Below the pieces are notes generated by a model. It was not told the DNA's origin. It was given only the letters and a program-made list of their open reading frames with translations, and searched no databases. From Fulvivirga lutimaris (GTDB taxonomy: Bacteria; Bacteroidota; Bacteroidia; Cytophagales; Cyclobacteriaceae): a stretch of DNA of 57,737 nt. The stretch's first letter is position 1. Each line of letters opens with the position of its first letter. Of this stretch, positions 16,176-26,027 are shown piece after piece. The stretch covers positions 1-57,737 of the forward strand of contig NZ_SMLV01000430.1 in the NCBI RefSeq assembly GCF_009711525.1, in the 5' to 3' direction. Position numbers and translations under genes: made by a program.

Positions 16176-18100
16176 TATTTGTTGGTTAACACACCTTCAG
16201 TCATTTCAACCACGGCAGTTGCAATGCCTTCAGGGTCAAAATTACACTCAGCATGCAATTCGATTTGCTCGCCATGCTCGACAATTCTGTCGGGAATACC
16301 TAATCTTTTGACTTGGGCAGCATAACCGTGCTCAGCCATAAATTCTAATACGGCACTGCCAAATCCACCCATAAGACAACCATCTTCTACAGTGATTACC
16401 TTTTTGTATTTGGCGAAAATCTCATGAAGCATTTTTTCATCCAAAGGCTTCACAAAGCGCATATCATAATGTGCAGGGTTTAAGCCTTCTTTCTCTAATT
16501 GCTCGCAAGCTTCGACTGCGTAGTTGCCAATATGACCAATGGTCAATATTGCCACATCTTCACCGTCCTTTATCTTTCTACCAGTTCCAATTTCCACCTC
16601 TTTCATCGGTGTTCTCCACTCTGGCATAACACCTTGTCCACGTGGGTAGCGAATGGTAAATGCTTTGCCTTCTCTTGGTAACTGCGATGTGTACATCAGG
16701 TCTCTCAATTCAGCTTCATTCATTGGAGAGGCAATGATCATATTCGGAATGCAACGCATATAGGCAATGTCATAAGCACCATGATGAGTAGGACCGTCAG
16801 CACCAGCAAAACCAGCCCTGTCAAGGCAGAAGTTTACAGGCAAATCCTGAATACATACATCATGCACTACCTGATCGAATGCACGCTGCATAAATGTGCT
16901 ATAAATATTACAGAAAGGAATTAATCCCTGTGTCGCTAAACCAGCCGAAAATGTAACGGCATGTTGTTCAGCAATACCCACATCAAATGCTCTGTCGGGC
17001 ATGGCTTCCATCATAATATTCATAGAAGAGCCAGACGGCATGGCAGGTGTTATTCCTGTTATTTTATCATTTTTCTCTGCCAGTTCTACCAGCGTATGTC
17101 CGAAAACATCCTGATATTTTGGTGGCTGAGGAGTTTCATGCACTTTCTTTCTGATCTCGCCAGAAACCTTATCAAATTTTCCTGGAGCATGCCAGGTAGT
17201 TTTATTACCATTTTCGGCAGGAGCATAGCCCTTACCTTTGGTTGTAATACAATGTAAAATTTTTGGACCTTTGATGTCCTTCAAATCATCAAGCACGCTT
17301 ACTAAATGATTTACGTCATGGCCATCAACCGGACCGAAATACCTTAGGTTAAGAGACTCAAACATATTGCTTTGGCTAAGCAACAATGATTTGATACTGT
17401 TCTCTACTTTAGAGATTACCTCTCTGGCATTGGGGCCAAATTTGCTGATTTTCCCTAGTATATTCCACACATCGTCCTTTACCTTATTGTAGGTGTGCGA
17501 TGTGGTTATGTCTGTTAAATAATCTTTTAGTGCACCAACATTAGGGTCAATAGACATGCAGTTATCATTCAAAACGATAAGTATGTTACTATTGGAAACC
17601 CCTGCGTGGTTCATACCTTCAAATGCTAACCCGCCAGTCATAGCACCATCTCCAATGATGGCAATATGCTGCTGCTCGTCATCACCCTTGTATTTGGAAG
17701 CCACTGCCATACCCAAAGCAGCTGAAATAGAAGTAGAAGAGTGACCAACACCAAAAGCATCATATTCGCTTTCCTTCCTTTTAGGGAAGCCAGACATACC
17801 TTTGTAAATTCTATTGGTATGGAAAACGTCTTTTCTGCCTGTCAATATCTTGTGACCGTAAGCCTGATGGCCTACATCCCAGACTAGCTGATCTTTAGGG
17901 GTGTTGTATATGTAATGTAAAGCAACGGTAAGTTCAACTACACCAAGGCTGGCACCAAAGTGACCACCATAAACTGAAACATTATCAATAATAAAATGCC
18001 GCAACTCATCGCAAAGCTGTACAAGCTGTGTCTGATCTAGTTTTTTTAGATCTTCAGGGCTATTAATGTTAGCAAGAAGCTTTCCGGGTTCAATTAGCAT
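16175..18100 (-). CDS. dxs: 1-deoxy-D-xylulose-5-phosphate synthase
   Basis: DXS (641 residues, full length) condenses pyruvate and glyceraldehyde 3-phosphate, the first step of the MEP isoprenoid pathway, and also supplies thiamin and pyridoxal precursors. The thiamin diphosphate motif GDGAMTGG starts at 150 and the early active-site His is in YGGHFGASLG. The catalytic Glu region DVGIAEQHAVTF and the pyrimidine-binding DGPTHHGAYD are present. It is the first gene of a two-gene operon with the alpha/beta hydrolase, and diverges from scpA across a 176-base gap with a candidate promoter for each. Confidence 0.98.
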   Translation of the reverse strand: MLIEPGKLLANINSPEDLKKLDQTQLVQLCDELRHFIIDNVSVYGGHFGASLGVVELTVALHYIYNTPKDQLVWDVGHQAYGHKILTGRKDVFHTNRIYKGMSGFPKRKESEYDAFGVGHSSTSISAALGMAVASKYKGDDEQQHIAIIGDGAMTGGLAFEGMNHAGVSNSNILIVLNDNCMSIDPNVGALKDYLTDITTSHTYNKVKDDVWNILGKISKFGPNAREVISKVENSIKSLLLSQSNMFESLNLRYFGPVDGHDVNHLVSVLDDLKDIKGPKILHCITTKGKGYAPAENGNKTTWHAPGKFDKVSGEIRKKVHETPQPPKYQDVFGHTLVELAEKNDKITGITPAMPSGSSMNIMMEAMPDRAFDVGIAEQHAVTFSAGLATQGLIPFCNIYSTFMQRAFDQVVHDVCIQDLPVNFCLDRAGFAGADGPTHHGAYDIAYMRCIPNMIIASPMNEAELRDLMYTSQLPREGKAFTIRYPRGQGVMPEWRTPMKEVEIGTGRKIKDGEDVAILTIGHIGNYAVEACEQLEKEGLNPAHYDMRFVKPLDEKMLHEIFAKYKKVITVEDGCLMGGFGSAVLEFMAEHGYAAQVKRLGIPDRIVEHGEQIELHAECNFDPEGIATAVVEMTEGVLTNK

Positions 18101-18181
18101 CTCTTATTTATTGGTATTAAATCTAAAACAAGAACTTAAGGTAACTGTTTTAAAATATTTTTGCAATTTGAATACAAGCGG

Positions 18182-18189
18182 CAAAATTA
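18182..18189 (-). promoter_or_regulatory. Candidate -7 box for dxs
   Basis: On the minus strand TAATTTTG matches TAnnTTTG. A TTG at 18208-18206 lies 16 bases upstream, somewhat close for a -33 element. The implied leader before the dxs ATG is about 75 bases. Confidence 0.4.
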
Positions 18190-18231
18190 CACTTTTTTGC
18201 ACAAGCAAGACATATTTAGTCGATATAGTAA

Positions 18232-18239
18232 TATCTTTG
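18232..18239 (+). promoter_or_regulatory. Candidate -7 box for scpA
   Basis: TATCTTTG matches TAnnTTTG exactly and lies 37 bases before the GTG start of scpA. No clear -33 TTG is visible. Confidence 0.4.
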
Positions 18240-18276
18240 ACTAATTACGATTTAATCAACCATTAAGATTTTTAAT

Positions 18277-19035
18277 GTGAGCTTCGAAATAAAATTACCA
18301 CTTTTTGAAGGCCCTTTTGATCTACTGCTTTTCTTTATAGAAAGAGATGAGCTGGACATCAATGATATTCCTATATCAAAAATCACTAATGACTTCTTAG
18401 ACTATCTGCATAATCTTGAAAAGTTGAATATTGAGGTGGCAAGTGAATTTATTCTCGTTGCAGCTACGCTAATGCGCATTAAATCAAAAATGCTTCTTCC
18501 CAGACCACAATTAGATGAAGAAGGCAATGAAATTGATCCTAGAGAAGAGCTGGTAAGACATTTATTGGAGTACAAAAAGTACAAATCTGTGCTTGAAGAA
18601 CTTCAGGTGATGGAAAATAGCCAGATAGATAAAGAAAAGAGAGGCAATATCAATAAGGAATTGCGCACACTGGCTGAGTCGGTGAATGTGGAGTCAGAAA
18701 TGCAGGATCTTGATCTTTACAAATTACTCAAAGTGTTTCAAAATGTGATGGAGCGTTATGAAATTGAGCAAAATAAACCTCGGCACGAGGTTATTCAATT
18801 TCCTTACACCATCAGTGGGCAGCGTGATTTTATTATGTATGCGTTAAGAGACAAAAAGAAAGTGCCATTTTCTGACATAATTGAACAGGATAAGAACAAG
18901 ATAGCCGTGATCTTTAACTTCCTCGCTATTCTGGAACTTCTTCAGATGGCTATGATCACCCTTCATATCGGAGAGGGCTTTAATAACTTCTGGGTAGAGA
19001 AGTTAGATGAAGTTGGAGAGAAAGTAGAAGGATAA
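18277..19035 (+). CDS. scpA: Segregation and condensation protein A
   Basis: ScpA (252 residues) is the kleisin that links the two heads of the SMC condensin dimer and acts in chromosome segregation. The N-terminal block FEIKLPLFEGPFDLLLFFIERDELDIN is textbook (residues 3-29), followed by PISKITNDFLDYL and the ATLMRIKSKMLLP helix. The C-terminal winged-helix that binds the SMC head is near residues 195-240. Start is GTG: an overlapping ATG two bases earlier runs straight into a stop. No scpB or smc gene is nearby, so it is a solo gene here. It converges on gltD. Confidence 0.96.
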   Translation: MSFEIKLPLFEGPFDLLLFFIERDELDINDIPISKITNDFLDYLHNLEKLNIEVASEFILVAATLMRIKSKMLLPRPQLDEEGNEIDPREELVRHLLEYKKYKSVLEELQVMENSQIDKEKRGNINKELRTLAESVNVESEMQDLDLYKLLKVFQNVMERYEIEQNKPRHEVIQFPYTISGQRDFIMYALRDKKKVPFSDIIEQDKNKIAVIFNFLAILELLQMAMITLHIGEGFNNFWVEKLDEVGEKVEG

Positions 19036-19054
19036 TATTAATCCAAAGTGTAGA

Positions 19055-19073
19055 CCCCAGAACATATCTGGGG
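19055..19073. terminator. Candidate bidirectional hairpin between scpA and gltD
   Basis: CCCCAGA and TCTGGGG form a 7-base GC-rich stem with loop ACATA in the 49-base gap between convergent genes. Neither side has a T-run, so terminator strength is uncertain. Confidence 0.4.
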
Positions 19074-19084
19074 ATTGCACAACT

Positions 19085-20542
19085 TTATCTAGCCACTAGA
19101 AATGAACCACTCTTAGAAGGCAATGCACTGCTTCCCATTAAATACTTATCAACAGCAACAGCCGCTTCGCGACCTTCAGAAATAGCCCAAACGACAAGAG
19201 ATTGTCCTCTGTGAGCATCTCCTGCGGTAAAAATGTGAGGCCAGTTGGTTTGATATTTTTTCGCTTTTACCAAGTTCCTTTCGCTAATTTCTATCTGAAA
19301 TTGCTCTAGCAATGAATTTTCAGGAGCAACAAAGCCAATAGCAAGTAATGCCAGTTCACATGGCTCTTTCCTTTCCGTACCGGGTATTTCTTCAAAGAAT
19401 TTCTTGCCTTTTTCTTCCTTCCACTCAATATCAACAAGTGTAATTGATTTTACATGTCCCGAGCTATCACACTCAAAAGCTTTAGTAAGTAAAGCCCATT
19501 CTCTTTTCCCACCCTCTTCATGAGATGATGAGGTACGCACAACCATTGGCCAGTTGGGCCATGGGTCTTTATCTGTGCGATGATCTAGTGGCTTTTCTAA
19601 AAGCTCAATTTGCAGCACCGATTTTGCACCTTGTCTGTGCGAAGTACCGATGCAGTCTGACCCGGTATCTCCACCCCCAATTACAACTACATGCTTGTCC
19701 TTAGCAGTAATACTCACACCTTCAGGCGTTTGATTCGCCACCTGCTTATTTTGCTCAGTAAGAAATTCCATAGCAAAGTGAATGCCTTTAAATTCTCTTC
19801 CCGGAATAGGTAAATCTCTTGGTACAGTCGATCCTGTACATATAACAATAGCATCAAAACCATCCTCTAAAGTCTTGATATCAACATTTTTTCCGATTTC
19901 AGCATTGGTTTCGAATACAATACCCTCAGCGCTCATGATGTCAAGACGTCTGTCTATTATCTGTTTTTCAAGCTTAAAATCTGGAATACCATATCTTAAA
20001 AGTCCACCTACCTGATCAGCGCGCTCAAAAACAGTTACGGAATGCCCTGCTTTATTTAATTGACTGGCAGCGGCCAGACCTGCCGGCCCTGAACCAATAA
20101 CGGCAACACTTTTTCCTGTTCTCGTTTTTGGTGGATTAGGCTTAATATAACCAAGCTCATAGGCCTTTTCTGCAATTGTTTTTTCAATATGCTCAATTGC
20201 AACTGCAGGTTTGTTGATTCCAAGTACACAACTCGCTTCACAAGGTGCAGGACAGATTCTGCCAGTAAACTCAGGAAAATTATTGGTCTCTGATAAAATT
20301 TGAATCGCCTCTTCCCAGCTTTCTCGATATACGGCATCATTGAATTCAGGAATGATATTGCCTAATGGACATCCATTGTGACAAAAAGGAATCCCGCAGT
20401 CCATGCACCTGGCCGCCTGTTCGTTAGTCTTCTTCTCTGGAAAAGGCTCATAAATTTCTTTATAATCATGAATGCGCTCTTCAGGCTTTCTTGATTTTGG
20501 AAGCTCCCTGTTAAAGTTTAAAAATCCATCTACTTTTCCCAT
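19085..20542 (-). CDS. gltD: Glutamate synthase small subunit
   Basis: GltD (485 residues) is the NADPH-dependent FAD subunit of glutamate synthase and passes electrons to GltB. Cys-rich clusters for two 4Fe-4S centres are in the N-terminus: CMDCGIPFCHNGCPLGN (40-56) and CPAPCEASCVLG. The FAD fold is GSGPAGLAAA at about 150 and the NADPH fold is GGGDTGSDCIG. Its start overlaps the gltB stop by one base. The C-terminal FAD motif FTAGDAHRGQSLVVWAI is intact. Its length fits the family. Confidence 0.98.
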   Translation of the reverse strand: MGKVDGFLNFNRELPKSRKPEERIHDYKEIYEPFPEKKTNEQAARCMDCGIPFCHNGCPLGNIIPEFNDAVYRESWEEAIQILSETNNFPEFTGRICPAPCEASCVLGINKPAVAIEHIEKTIAEKAYELGYIKPNPPKTRTGKSVAVIGSGPAGLAAASQLNKAGHSVTVFERADQVGGLLRYGIPDFKLEKQIIDRRLDIMSAEGIVFETNAEIGKNVDIKTLEDGFDAIVICTGSTVPRDLPIPGREFKGIHFAMEFLTEQNKQVANQTPEGVSITAKDKHVVVIGGGDTGSDCIGTSHRQGAKSVLQIELLEKPLDHRTDKDPWPNWPMVVRTSSSHEEGGKREWALLTKAFECDSSGHVKSITLVDIEWKEEKGKKFFEEIPGTERKEPCELALLAIGFVAPENSLLEQFQIEISERNLVKAKKYQTNWPHIFTAGDAHRGQSLVVWAISEGREAAVAVDKYLMGSSALPSKSGSFLVAR

Positions 20543-23500
20543 TATGCTACCTCCTTTTTAGTTTTTTTACTTTCTAACACGGCTTTATAATCTGTTGGAA
20601 TCACTTTTACGAACTGATCAATATAGTATTTCCAATTTCCTAATATCTTTTCTGCCAACTGGCTTTCTGTAAATTCCTTGTGCTTTTCAACAAGACTTTT
20701 GACAAGATCCATATCCTCACTATCAAGTGATTCAAGTAATACCATTTCCTTATTGCACATAAAATCAAATCGGGTCAACGGGTCAAACACATAGGCAATT
20801 CCGCCACTCATACCGGCACCGAAATTTTTTCCTGTTTCGCCCAGTATTACTACCCTTCCTCCAGTCATATATTCACAGGCATGATCACCAACACCTTCTA
20901 CCACAGCATGAACTCCAGAGTTACGGACAGCAAAACGCTCTCCCGCCATACCTCTGATAAAGGCCTCTCCACTTGTGGCACCATAAAAAGCCACATTACC
21001 TATAATGATATTTTGTTCAGCTTTGAAAGTTGCAGCGGGGCTGGGTTTAACAATAAGTTTTCCGCCCGATAGACCCTTGCCAAAATAGTCATTGGCCTCA
21101 CCAGTCAAGTTAAAAGTTACACCAGGTGCTAAAAATGTCCCAAAACTCTGGCCTGCAGAGCCATTGAAATCAATAGTTATAGAGTTTTCTTTAAGTCCTT
21201 TTCCTTTATGGATTTTAGAGATTTCATTTGAAAGCACTGCACCAACAGAACGATTGACATTTTCAATATCAAATTTGGCATGTACTTTTTCATTTTTTTC
21301 GATGGCAGGTTTTGATGCTTCAAGTAGTTTCCAATCAAGAATTTCGTCCATCTCATGATCCTGCTCAATCTGCTTAAACTGACCAATATTCCCTTCTACT
21401 GTTTCTTTATGAAGTATAGGAGTAAGGTCCAGATGAGTTAATTTCCAATGCTTCAAATTGCTTCTAAGCTTTAGCACTTCGCTATGACCTACCATCTCAT
21501 TGATAGTTCTAAAACCTAGCGATGCCATTATTTCTCTAAGGTCTTCGGCTAAGAAGCTAAAGAAATTTACTACATGATCAGGGTCTCCGGTGAACAGCTG
21601 ACGCAACTCAGGGTTTTGCGTAGCTATACCTACAGGGCAGGTGTTCAGATGGCACTTTCGCATCATGATGCAACCTTCAACGACTAACGCAGCAGTTGAA
21701 ACTCCCCACTCTTCTGCGCCAAGCAAAGCGGCAATAGCCAAGTCCCGGCCGGTACGCATCTGACCATCGGCCTGAACAGTGATTCTATTTCTAAGATTAT
21801 TTTTTACTAGTGTCTGATGTGCTTCAGCCAGGCCAAGCTCCCAAGGTAAACCTGCATGCTGAATAGAGCTGAGTGGAGAAGCCCCGGTACCACCATCAGC
21901 ACCTGCTATCAGTACTACATCTGCATTAGCTTTGGAAACACCAGCTGCAACTGTGCCTACTCCTGCTTCTGAAACCAGCTTAACATTAATACGAGCTGAG
22001 CGATTGGCATTTTTCAAATCAAAGATCAGCTGTGCTAAATCTTCAATAGAATAAATATCGTGATGTGGAGGAGGTGAAATTAGACCTACACCGGGTGTAG
22101 AATGACGAACCCTTCCAATCCAGTCGTCCACCTTATGGCCTGGCAACTGCCCACCTTCACCGGGCTTAGCACCCTGAGCCATTTTAATCTGAAGCTCATT
22201 GGCATTAGTGAGATAGTAGCTGGTTACGCCAAAACGGCCAGAAGCTACTTGCTTGATCGCTGACCTCTCCCAATCACCATTGGTCTTGCGCTCAAATCTT
22301 ACCTCATCTTCACCCCCTTCACCGCTATTACTTTTCGCACCAATGCGGTTCATGGCAATGGCCAGTGTAGAATGCGCCTCATGAGAAATAGACCCGAAAG
22401 ACATTGCACCTGTAGCAAATCTTTTGAAGATTTCTTCTTTAGGTTCAACTTCCTCTATGGGTACAGGTACCCGCTCCTTGAATTCCAGTAGGCCTCTTAA
22501 TGTTAGCGCTTTCTTTGACTGATCATTAATTTTTTCAGCATACTTTTTATATAACTTAATGTTATTCGTTTTGGTAGAATGCTGCAGTAAATGGATAGTT
22601 TCTGGTGTGAAGGTGTGCCGTTCACCACGAAGCTTCCATTGATACTTACCGCCAACTTCTAACCTGTTTAGATTTTTATTATAGCTAAGGTCATGTCTTA
22701 CAAGCACTTCCTTCGCCAATTCATCAAAGCCGAGACCCTCAATTCTTGAGGTGGTGCCTTTAAAGCACTTATCAACAACCTTATTACTAATACCTAAGAT
22801 TTCAAATATTTGAGCCGACTGGTAAGACTGCAATGTACTAATACCCATTTTGGATAATACCTTCAGTAGCCCATAGCCTATAGCTTTTTGATAATTATGG
22901 AGGGCTTCTTCTGTTGTTAGCCCTTCTTTTAAAAGGCCCTGATCATTTAAGTCAGCGATTGTTTCTAAAGCCAAGTATGGGTTAATACCACTGGCACCAT
23001 AACCGATAACTGTGGCGAAGTGCTGTGTCTCGCGTATATCACCAGCCTCTACAATAAGCCCTGCTTTGGTTCTTATTTTTTCTTTGACCAGATAATGATG
23101 TACTGCACCAATGGCCATTAATGATGGTATTGGAGCCTTGTCTTTGGTAACATTCTTATCAGACAGGATGAGTATTTTTTTGCCTTTACCGATGGCAGCT
23201 TTAGCCTTTTGGCAAACATTTTCAATGGCACGTTCAAGATTTCCAACCTTGCCATTGGCATCGAATAAAATATCGATAACAGCATAGTCAAAACCACGGT
23301 CAGCCATTGATTTAAGCTTTTCAATATCTGAATTGAGTAATACAGGTTGCGACAAATGTATTTGCCTGGTGTGTGCTGGCGTTTCATCCAGAATATTCAG
23401 ACTTTCTCCAACTCTTGTAAACAATGACATTACCAATCTTTCTCTGATAGGATCGATAGGAGGGTTACTTACCTGGGCAAATAGCTGCTTGAAATAATTT

Positions 23501-25053
23501 GAAATGTGCTGGCTAAACTCTGATAATACTGCCAATGGAGTATCAGCTCCCATAGAACCTATTGGCTCTTTGGCTGTTTCGGCCATAGGGGCCAGAATAA
23601 CTTTCACCTCTTCTGAAGTAAAGCCAAAAGCCTGCTGCCTGCTTTTTAAAGTGGCTGAATCGAAACCAATGGTCGGTTCTGCTACTTCAGGAGCAAGTCT
23701 AAGTTTTATTCTTTCCTCTTTAATCCAGTCTACATAAGGCTGTCTGTGGCAGATTTCGTGCTTGATTTCTTCATCATAAGTCACTTTTTTATTTTCAATA
23801 TCTGCTACCAACATTTTACCGGGCTGTAACCTGCCTTTGCTGATAATGTCTTTTTCATCAAGTGGTAATGCGCCTGCTTCTGAGGCAATGATGAGCTGAT
23901 TTTGTTTAGTTATAGTATATCTGGCAGGGCGCAGACCATTTCTGTCTAATGTGGCGCCTACCATTTTTCCATCGGTGAATATCAATGCAGCAGGACCATC
24001 CCATGGCTCCATTAATGAAGCATGGAATTTATAAAATGCTTTACGCTGTGTTTCCATCAGCTGGTTATCTTCCCAAGCTTCTGGCACTAGCATCATCATA
24101 ACGTGTGGTAACGATCGACCGCTAAGCACCAACATCTCAACCAAAGAATCTAAATTGGCAGAGTCTGAGTGGGCAGGGTCAGTAACGGGCAGCATCATTT
24201 TAAGCTCTTCGTCAGTAAATACATCTGACTTCATATTTGCTTCCTTAGACTGCATTTTGTTCACATTACCTTTTATAGTGTTTATCTCACCATTGTGAGC
24301 TATATATCTGAAGGGCTGTGCTAATTTCCAGCTAGGAAAAGTATTGGTAGAAAAACGTGAATGAACTACAGCAATGGTTGTCTTATAGTCTGGGTTATTA
24401 AGGTCATGATAGTAAGGCCCTAATTGGTTAGTCCTTAGCTGACCTTTATATACAATCACTCTACAAGAGAGACTGGGCATATAAAAGTCTCCATTATTAC
24501 CAGATACATTCCAGCCAATATGGTGGGTGGTATAATTTCTGAAAACGAATAATCTGCGCTCTAATTCAATATCTGAAAGGCCATCTTTATGAGTCATAAA
24601 GACCTGCTCTATAACAGGCTCACCTTTTTTGGCGCCAGCACCGGGAACATTTTTATCCACTGGTACGGGTCTGTAGCCTAATACTATAAGGTCTAATTCT
24701 TCAGCGTGTTTTTCAAAAACTGTTCTGCACTCATCTCGTACTGATTTGGTGGTTGGCCAGAAGATCATGCCGGCACCATAAGCTCCCGCTTCAGGCAGTG
24801 AAATATCAAGTGATTTACACTCTTGTTTAAAAAATTCATGAGGAATTTTGGTCAGAATACCAGCGCCATCACCAGTTTCTGGATCTGCACCTGTACCACC
24901 ACGATGTTCCATTCTGCTAAGCATTAATAATGCCTTCTGCACAAGCTCGTGTTTTGCTTCGCCATCTATTTGTGCGATGCATCCAATTCCGCAAGAATCA
25001 TGTTCGAAATTCGAACGATATAGCCCCTGATTTTTCAAATTTCTCTCTTCCAT
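20542..25053 (-). CDS. gltB: Glutamate synthase large subunit
   Basis: GltB (1503 residues) makes two glutamates from glutamine and 2-oxoglutarate. A short propeptide precedes the N-terminal nucleophile Cys21 (DSCGIGC), which must be exposed by cleavage to give the Ntn glutaminase domain. The central and FMN-binding synthase domains follow (GANSGEGGEDE-like SNSGEGGEDEVRF). The 3Fe-4S cluster ligands lie in CIMMRKCHLNTCPVG (Cys-x5-Cys-x4-Cys), and the C-terminal beta-helix domain, rich in Gly, occupies the last 250 residues. gltB is first in the operon. The 374-base region upstream holds a hairpin-like repeat. Confidence 0.98.
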   Translation of the reverse strand: MEERNLKNQGLYRSNFEHDSCGIGCIAQIDGEAKHELVQKALLMLSRMEHRGGTGADPETGDGAGILTKIPHEFFKQECKSLDISLPEAGAYGAGMIFWPTTKSVRDECRTVFEKHAEELDLIVLGYRPVPVDKNVPGAGAKKGEPVIEQVFMTHKDGLSDIELERRLFVFRNYTTHHIGWNVSGNNGDFYMPSLSCRVIVYKGQLRTNQLGPYYHDLNNPDYKTTIAVVHSRFSTNTFPSWKLAQPFRYIAHNGEINTIKGNVNKMQSKEANMKSDVFTDEELKMMLPVTDPAHSDSANLDSLVEMLVLSGRSLPHVMMMLVPEAWEDNQLMETQRKAFYKFHASLMEPWDGPAALIFTDGKMVGATLDRNGLRPARYTITKQNQLIIASEAGALPLDEKDIISKGRLQPGKMLVADIENKKVTYDEEIKHEICHRQPYVDWIKEERIKLRLAPEVAEPTIGFDSATLKSRQQAFGFTSEEVKVILAPMAETAKEPIGSMGADTPLAVLSEFSQHISNYFKQLFAQVSNPPIDPIRERLVMSLFTRVGESLNILDETPAHTRQIHLSQPVLLNSDIEKLKSMADRGFDYAVIDILFDANGKVGNLERAIENVCQKAKAAIGKGKKILILSDKNVTKDKAPIPSLMAIGAVHHYLVKEKIRTKAGLIVEAGDIRETQHFATVIGYGASGINPYLALETIADLNDQGLLKEGLTTEEALHNYQKAIGYGLLKVLSKMGISTLQSYQSAQIFEILGISNKVVDKCFKGTTSRIEGLGFDELAKEVLVRHDLSYNKNLNRLEVGGKYQWKLRGERHTFTPETIHLLQHSTKTNNIKLYKKYAEKINDQSKKALTLRGLLEFKERVPVPIEEVEPKEEIFKRFATGAMSFGSISHEAHSTLAIAMNRIGAKSNSGEGGEDEVRFERKTNGDWERSAIKQVASGRFGVTSYYLTNANELQIKMAQGAKPGEGGQLPGHKVDDWIGRVRHSTPGVGLISPPPHHDIYSIEDLAQLIFDLKNANRSARINVKLVSEAGVGTVAAGVSKANADVVLIAGADGGTGASPLSSIQHAGLPWELGLAEAHQTLVKNNLRNRITVQADGQMRTGRDLAIAALLGAEEWGVSTAALVVEGCIMMRKCHLNTCPVGIATQNPELRQLFTGDPDHVVNFFSFLAEDLREIMASLGFRTINEMVGHSEVLKLRSNLKHWKLTHLDLTPILHKETVEGNIGQFKQIEQDHEMDEILDWKLLEASKPAIEKNEKVHAKFDIENVNRSVGAVLSNEISKIHKGKGLKENSITIDFNGSAGQSFGTFLAPGVTFNLTGEANDYFGKGLSGGKLIVKPSPAATFKAEQNIIIGNVAFYGATSGEAFIRGMAGERFAVRNSGVHAVVEGVGDHACEYMTGGRVVILGETGKNFGAGMSGGIAYVFDPLTRFDFMCNKEMVLLESLDSEDMDLVKSLVEKHKEFTESQLAEKILGNWKYYIDQFVKVIPTDYKAVLESKKTKKEVA

Positions 25054-25427
25054 TTTACAATCCTTATTTTCGATTTAGGGGTAGGTCATCCACTCGCTCG
25101 CTTGACCAAAAGTTGGTCAGGAAAGCGTTCGAAAAGTCGTTAAGAGGAGAGTGACTGTACCCTAAAGAAGTTGAGATAATACTCAAATTGTGAGGTAATT
25201 GCAATGAAAAAGCTTCATTTAATTACCGTAAACGATTGCTTTAGATAAATAGGGCAGGTGTGAAAATTTATGATTTTTTGATTTTTCATAAAAATCGGAC
25301 AAAAATTGCGGCTAACAACCGGTAGGTTTTTAGCATAATTTTCACTTAAAAATTGCTCCTATTATTGCTCCTGATTTTTGATTTTTATTTGAAAGAAAGC
25401 ACCTGTTCAGAATTCATTTTTTCAGTT
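25054..25427. other. Non-coding gap upstream of gltB
   Basis: No credible gene is visible in these 374 bases; the longest plus-strand ATG frame from 25204 encodes only 14 residues. The gap is AT-rich next to coaE and contains the inverted repeat at 25103-25119. TTGCTCCT occurs twice near 25350-25370. It should hold the gltB promoter and leader, but no exact TAnnTTTG box is seen on the minus strand. Confidence 0.7.
25103..25119. promoter_or_regulatory. Inverted repeat in gltB leader
   Basis: TGACCAA and TTGGTCA are perfect 7-base arms around AAG, 50 bases upstream of the gltB start. This is either an operator for a nitrogen regulator or a small hairpin in the leader RNA. Confidence 0.45.
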
Positions 25428-26027
25428 TCATGTGACTGAGCTTTTAAACTCTTCATGAAGCTTTAAAACTTGGGGGATGAGCATCTCTTGCTCATCATTA
25501 TTGATGATATAATCAGACCTTTTTATCCTTTCCTCATCTGACAGCTGTTTGTCAATAATGGCTTGTATTTCCTTTTCAGTTCTGAAAGCATCTCTTTTTA
25601 GTACTCTTTGGATTCTTAGAGGCACAGGCGCAGTAACATTGATAACCTTATCTAAGACTTTGTAAGAGCCTGATTCGAACATTAAAGCCGCTTCTTTTAT
25701 TACGTAAGCAGAGCTTTGGGACTCAACCCACAATTTGTAGTCTTTGCCCACTTCTGGGTGAATAATTCCATTCAAAACCTCTAATTCCTGTTTATTATTA
25801 AATACTCTGCCAGCAATATACTCACGGTTGAGACCAACCCCAGTATAAGCTTCCGCACCAAAATGAGCTATAATGGAGGCCTTAATTGTTTCATTATTGC
25901 TCGTTAGCCATTTTGCTCTTGAGTCAGCATCGTATATAGGAATGCCCAGGCTGGAGAATATTTTACAGACAAGGCTTTTGCCAGATCCAATACCTCCGGT
26001 AATGCCAACTTGTAAAAGTTTATTCAT
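25428..26027 (-). CDS. coaE: Dephospho-CoA kinase
   Basis: CoaE (199 residues) adds the 3'-phosphate to dephospho-CoA, the last step of coenzyme A synthesis. The P-loop GITGGIGSGKS covers residues 8-18. IYDADSRAKWL follows, with the substrate-contacting Asp. The lid-domain arginines occur in RIQRVLKRDAFRTEKEIQ. It is the last gene of the nusB-to-coaE run and overlaps the YbbR-like gene by 8 bases. Length matches the family. Confidence 0.96.
   Translation of the reverse strand: MNKLLQVGITGGIGSGKSLVCKIFSSLGIPIYDADSRAKWLTSNNETIKASIIAHFGAEAYTGVGLNREYIAGRVFNNKQELEVLNGIIHPEVGKDYKLWVESQSSAYVIKEAALMFESGSYKVLDKVINVTAPVPLRIQRVLKRDAFRTEKEIQAIIDKQLSDEERIKRSDYIINNDEQEMLIPQVLKLHEEFKSSVT

Noticed and set aside
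20056-20340. 94-codon minus-strand frame inside gltD
   Set aside because: It is a different frame of the same strand inside an intact gltD whose Cys clusters and FAD motifs are complete. No domain is seen.
25204-25248. 14-codon plus-strand peptide frame upstream of gltB
   Set aside because: It is antisense to gltB transcription, has no downstream partner on that strand, and is too short to support.
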